IMG/VR virus record: IMGVR_UViG_3300037189_007487
Span: 1 to 20,345 of that record
Length of the DNA stretch: 20,345 nucleotides
Reading direction: 5' to 3' (one strand)
Origin: a virus
Shown here piece by piece: positions 19,123 to 20,345 of the stretch. How positions within the stretch are numbered: position 1 is the first letter of the stretch; every line of letters begins with the position of its first letter. The position numbers were made by a program, and so were the translations under genes. Under the pieces are notes generated by a model that saw only the letters and a list, made by a program, of their open reading frames with translations, did not search any database and was not told the origin of the DNA.

Positions 19123-19242
19123 ATGTGGGACGTACTTGTAACGCTAATGCTGATGGGCTTTGGCGCATTCATGGTTATCGTTGTGGGTGCTGTCTTCATA
19201 GCGGCAATCTTCTATATGCAGAACGGAGGTAAAGGTGACTGA
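19123..19242 (+). CDS. Small membrane protein, 39 aa
   Basis: AAGGAG precedes ATG at 19123. One long hydrophobic helix (LMLMGFGAFMVIVVGAVFIA, about residues 8-30) and a short polar tail NGGKGD. It overlaps the next gene's GTG start by eight bases, and its last codons hold that gene's GGAGG site. With the preceding gene it forms a pair of tiny membrane proteins of unknown role. Confidence 0.6.
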   Translation: MWDVLVTLMLMGFGAFMVIVVGAVFIAAIFYMQNGGKGD

Positions 19243-19477
19243 ATCCAGATTGTTTGACCCGGAAGCAGAAGAGTTTAAACATCTTGAGCTTATGAACAGG
19301 CTCAGGGAAGATCATCAAAGAAACATGGAGCCACCCAAAACCCAGCAACAGTTCTATGACGAACTGCGTAATGGAGTCATTGAGGAGGTTGCAGTGTCTA
19401 TTGAGAAGATGCGTGGCTTCGGCAAGGACACTATCGACTCGTTTGCAATATACATCAGGAAGATGAAAAATGACTAA
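19235..19477 (+). CDS. Hypothetical protein, 80 aa
   Basis: A GTG start at 19235 is supported by GGAGG five bases upstream. The product is charged and helical: LFDPEAEEFKHLELMNRLRE, then TQQQFYDELRNGVIEEVAVS, then IEKMRGFGKDTIDSFAIYIR. The last part resembles a phage pattern I remember (IE.M..FG.DT..SFA.Y). GTTTAAAC is in frame (19273-19280, Phe-Lys). Function unknown. It overlaps the next gene by eight bases. Confidence 0.7.
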   Translation: MTESRLFDPEAEEFKHLELMNRLREDHQRNMEPPKTQQQFYDELRNGVIEEVAVSIEKMRGFGKDTIDSFAIYIRKMKND

Positions 19478-19670
19478 CAACCCACCAGCATTTCCAACAG
19501 GCGCAGGAATTACGCCTTATTACCAAGGCATGACCTTGCGTGATTACTTTGCGGCAAAGGCTATGCAAGGTCAGCTATCCCGTCCAAGTGGGGGGTATTT
19601 GCCAGAGGAAGAGATTGCAAAGGTCGCATACATGCAAGCAGATGCAATGCTGAAAGCGAGAGAAGCATGA
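19470..19670 (+). CDS. Small conserved phage protein, 66 aa (paralogue of 11982-12167)
   Basis: The core MTLRDYFAAKAMQGQ then AKVAYMQADAMLKAREA is a very frequent small phage family of unknown function. The N-terminus NNPPAFPTGAG is disordered and the two helices follow. It corresponds to the gene at 12167 on the other strand; the present copy is closer to the family pattern as I remember it. Starts and ends overlap its neighbours (ATGA at the end). Confidence 0.8.
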   Translation: MTNNPPAFPTGAGITPYYQGMTLRDYFAAKAMQGQLSRPSGGYLPEEEIAKVAYMQADAMLKAREA

Positions 19671-19912
19671 ACGAAGAACAAATCAACAAAGCGTTTGATG
19701 AAGAGTACATCAAGTACCGTGACGCATTTTCCAAGGACTACGCATTCCAACTGAGTCCAGAGCAATCTGAATGGCAGTGCTATCTGTGGGGCAACAGGCC
19801 GGGCGGCGTTGGAATTATTTATCGCCCAGTAAAAGGCAAGGAGCCGAACTGGTTTGTGCGCTGGATGATGCGTATCTGCTTTGATTGTTTGTGGGTAAAG
19901 GATAAGAAATGA
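19667..19912 (+). CDS. Hypothetical protein, 81 aa, aromatic C-terminus
   Basis: ATGA overlaps both neighbours. The N-terminal acidic helix (EEQINKAFDEEYIKYRDAF) is followed by a Trp-rich stretch (SEWQCYLWGNRPGGVGIIY) and a hydrophobic basic end (EPNWFVRWMMRICFDCLW) that could be an amphipathic membrane-surface helix. Its N-terminal half recalls the small protein at 13064 (F..W... pattern), but the match is weak. Unknown. Confidence 0.7.
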   Translation: MNEEQINKAFDEEYIKYRDAFSKDYAFQLSPEQSEWQCYLWGNRPGGVGIIYRPVKGKEPNWFVRWMMRICFDCLWVKDKK

Positions 19913-20130
19913 ACAACGAAAAAGTTATTCATATGCAACCGAGTACCAACTACAGCCCTGAGCAAGCATTGAACCAAGCATTGAAGTACGACCTGACAGA
20001 TGTGATGATTATCGGCTACGACGTAGATGGTAATTTGGTTGTTCTGTCATCCAAGATGACAAGGGCAGAAGGATTGTTTATGGTGAAGAAGGCAGAGGAG
20101 TGGAGTATGTATGGGGGGTCAGACGCATGA
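19909..20130 (+). CDS. Conserved small phage protein, 73 aa
   Basis: AAGGATAAGAA stands before the overlapping ATGA start. The product YSPEQALNQALKYDLTDVMI, then IGYDVDGNLVVLSSKMTRAE, then ALFM-like GLFMVKKAEEWSM matches a short alpha/beta phage family pattern that I recall (GYD.DG.L...SS.MTRAEALF). Function unknown. Confidence 0.75.
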   Translation: MNNEKVIHMQPSTNYSPEQALNQALKYDLTDVMIIGYDVDGNLVVLSSKMTRAEGLFMVKKAEEWSMYGGSDA

Positions 20131-20333
20131 CACAAGATGAAATACTTAATCTGGCAAGACAGGCTGAAGGACAAGTGACGATGTGGGTCAATCACAGCAC
20201 GATTCAAAAGACTACGACATTCACATTTGAGTCACCGATTGATTACTACGTCAGCGGCGAGTACCCCGAAAAATACCACATCAAATTCTTGGAAAGGTTT
20301 GCCGAGCTTTTAATTTCTAGAGGTGAAGCATGA
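20127..20333 (+). CDS. Small conserved phage protein, 68 aa (first of a tandem pair)
   Basis: The ATGA overlap at 20127 sets the start; longer upstream frames lie in the previous gene. MTQDEILNLARQAEGQ opens a short alpha/beta protein (HIKFLERFAELLISRGEA at the end). The next gene begins with the same 16 bases, ATGACACAAGATGAAA, indicating a recent or conserved tandem duplication. Confidence 0.75.
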   Translation: MTQDEILNLARQAEGQVTMWVNHSTIQKTTTFTFESPIDYYVSGEYPEKYHIKFLERFAELLISRGEA

Positions 20334-20345
20334 CACAAGATGAAA
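20330..20345 (+). CDS. Start of a tandem copy (partial, cut by window edge)
   Basis: ATGA overlap with the gene at 20127. The visible 16 bases (MTQDE) are identical to the start of that gene, so this is almost certainly a paralogue. Only five codons are visible. Confidence 0.65.

Larger units (their letters stand above)
453..19280. repeat. Dispersed palindrome family GTTTAAAC, 24 copies
   Basis: Exact copies start at 453, 1821, 1836, 2778, 2921, 3382, 3718, 4000, 5066, 5566, 6198, 7146, 7675, 8582, 9296, 9990, 10035, 10863, 11223, 13942, 17197, 17925, 18465 and 19273. A random 8-mer would be expected about 0.3 times here. Flanks prefer a pyrimidine before (20 of 24) and a purine after (20 of 24), giving YGTTTAAACR. 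One-base variants (ATTTAAAC at 2953, 10558, 15923, 16159; GTTTAAAT at 11785 and 12149) add to the family. In five genes the TAA stop is part of the octamer. Confidence 0.95.

Noticed and set aside
1-20345. tRNA genes and insertion sequences
   Set aside because: No T-loop GTTCRANNC with a matching acceptor stem was noticed in the gene gaps, and there is no transposase-like protein or terminal repeat pair.

Overview
The window is part of a tailed double-stranded DNA phage (Caudoviricetes) or prophage. It carries a large terminase, a probable small terminase, a T7-like primase-helicase, a RusA resolvase, a PD-(D/E)XK exonuclease next to a DUF1071-type annealing protein and an SSB-like protein, and many small ORFs packed with ATGA overlaps. 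No rRNA, tRNA, integrase or host housekeeping gene was seen. Perfect TTATNCACA DnaA boxes, sigma70-type promoters and GGAG/AAGG ribosome sites suggest a proteobacterial host. Several small accessory proteins resemble ones I remember from phages of Burkholderiales; this is a guess from memory, not a search.

Layout. (1) 1-2725, leftward: the start of an unseen gene, terL, a LexA-N-like winged-helix protein and probable terS, driven by a near-consensus promoter at 2798-2826. (2) 2738-3233: a divergent control region with six perfect and two near-perfect DnaA boxes in 111 bp, an AT-rich tract and a 19-bp direct repeat on both sides, probably a replication origin. (3) 3256-9995, rightward: small proteins, then a SprT-like protein that has lost its HExxH, a MoxR/CobS-type AAA+ ATPase and a CobT-like HExxH plus VWA protein, then short acidic genes, ending at a strong terminator (10043-10070). 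(4) 13064-10077, leftward: small genes, a PD-(D/E)XK-like protein, an HNH-like protein and the primase-helicase. (5) 13077-14009: about 930 bp with little convincing coding but much RNA structure, including a promoter, a palindrome and a short leader with two interleaved, mutually exclusive stems ending in a U-tract. The design recalls the RNA-based immunity of phage P4. (6) 14468-14010 leftward RusA, head to head with (7) the rightward recombination operon from 14468: exonuclease, annealing protein, SSB-like, RHH, zinc-finger and RAMP-like(?) proteins, a 530-bp GGNNN pentanucleotide array, then very small genes to the window edge.

Two patterns cross these modules. The 8-bp palindrome GTTTAAAC occurs 24 times (about 0.3 expected by chance), often forming the stop codon of a gene or lying between genes. 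It also flanks both sides of the GGNNN array and lies between DnaA boxes. A promoter-like block (CGTTATAGTACTAGCAC type) recurs in front of the early rightward genes. The candidates for undescribed biology are the GTTTAAAC family, the GGNNN array, the RNA switch upstream of the replication operon, and the ATPase/VWA/pseudo-protease module.
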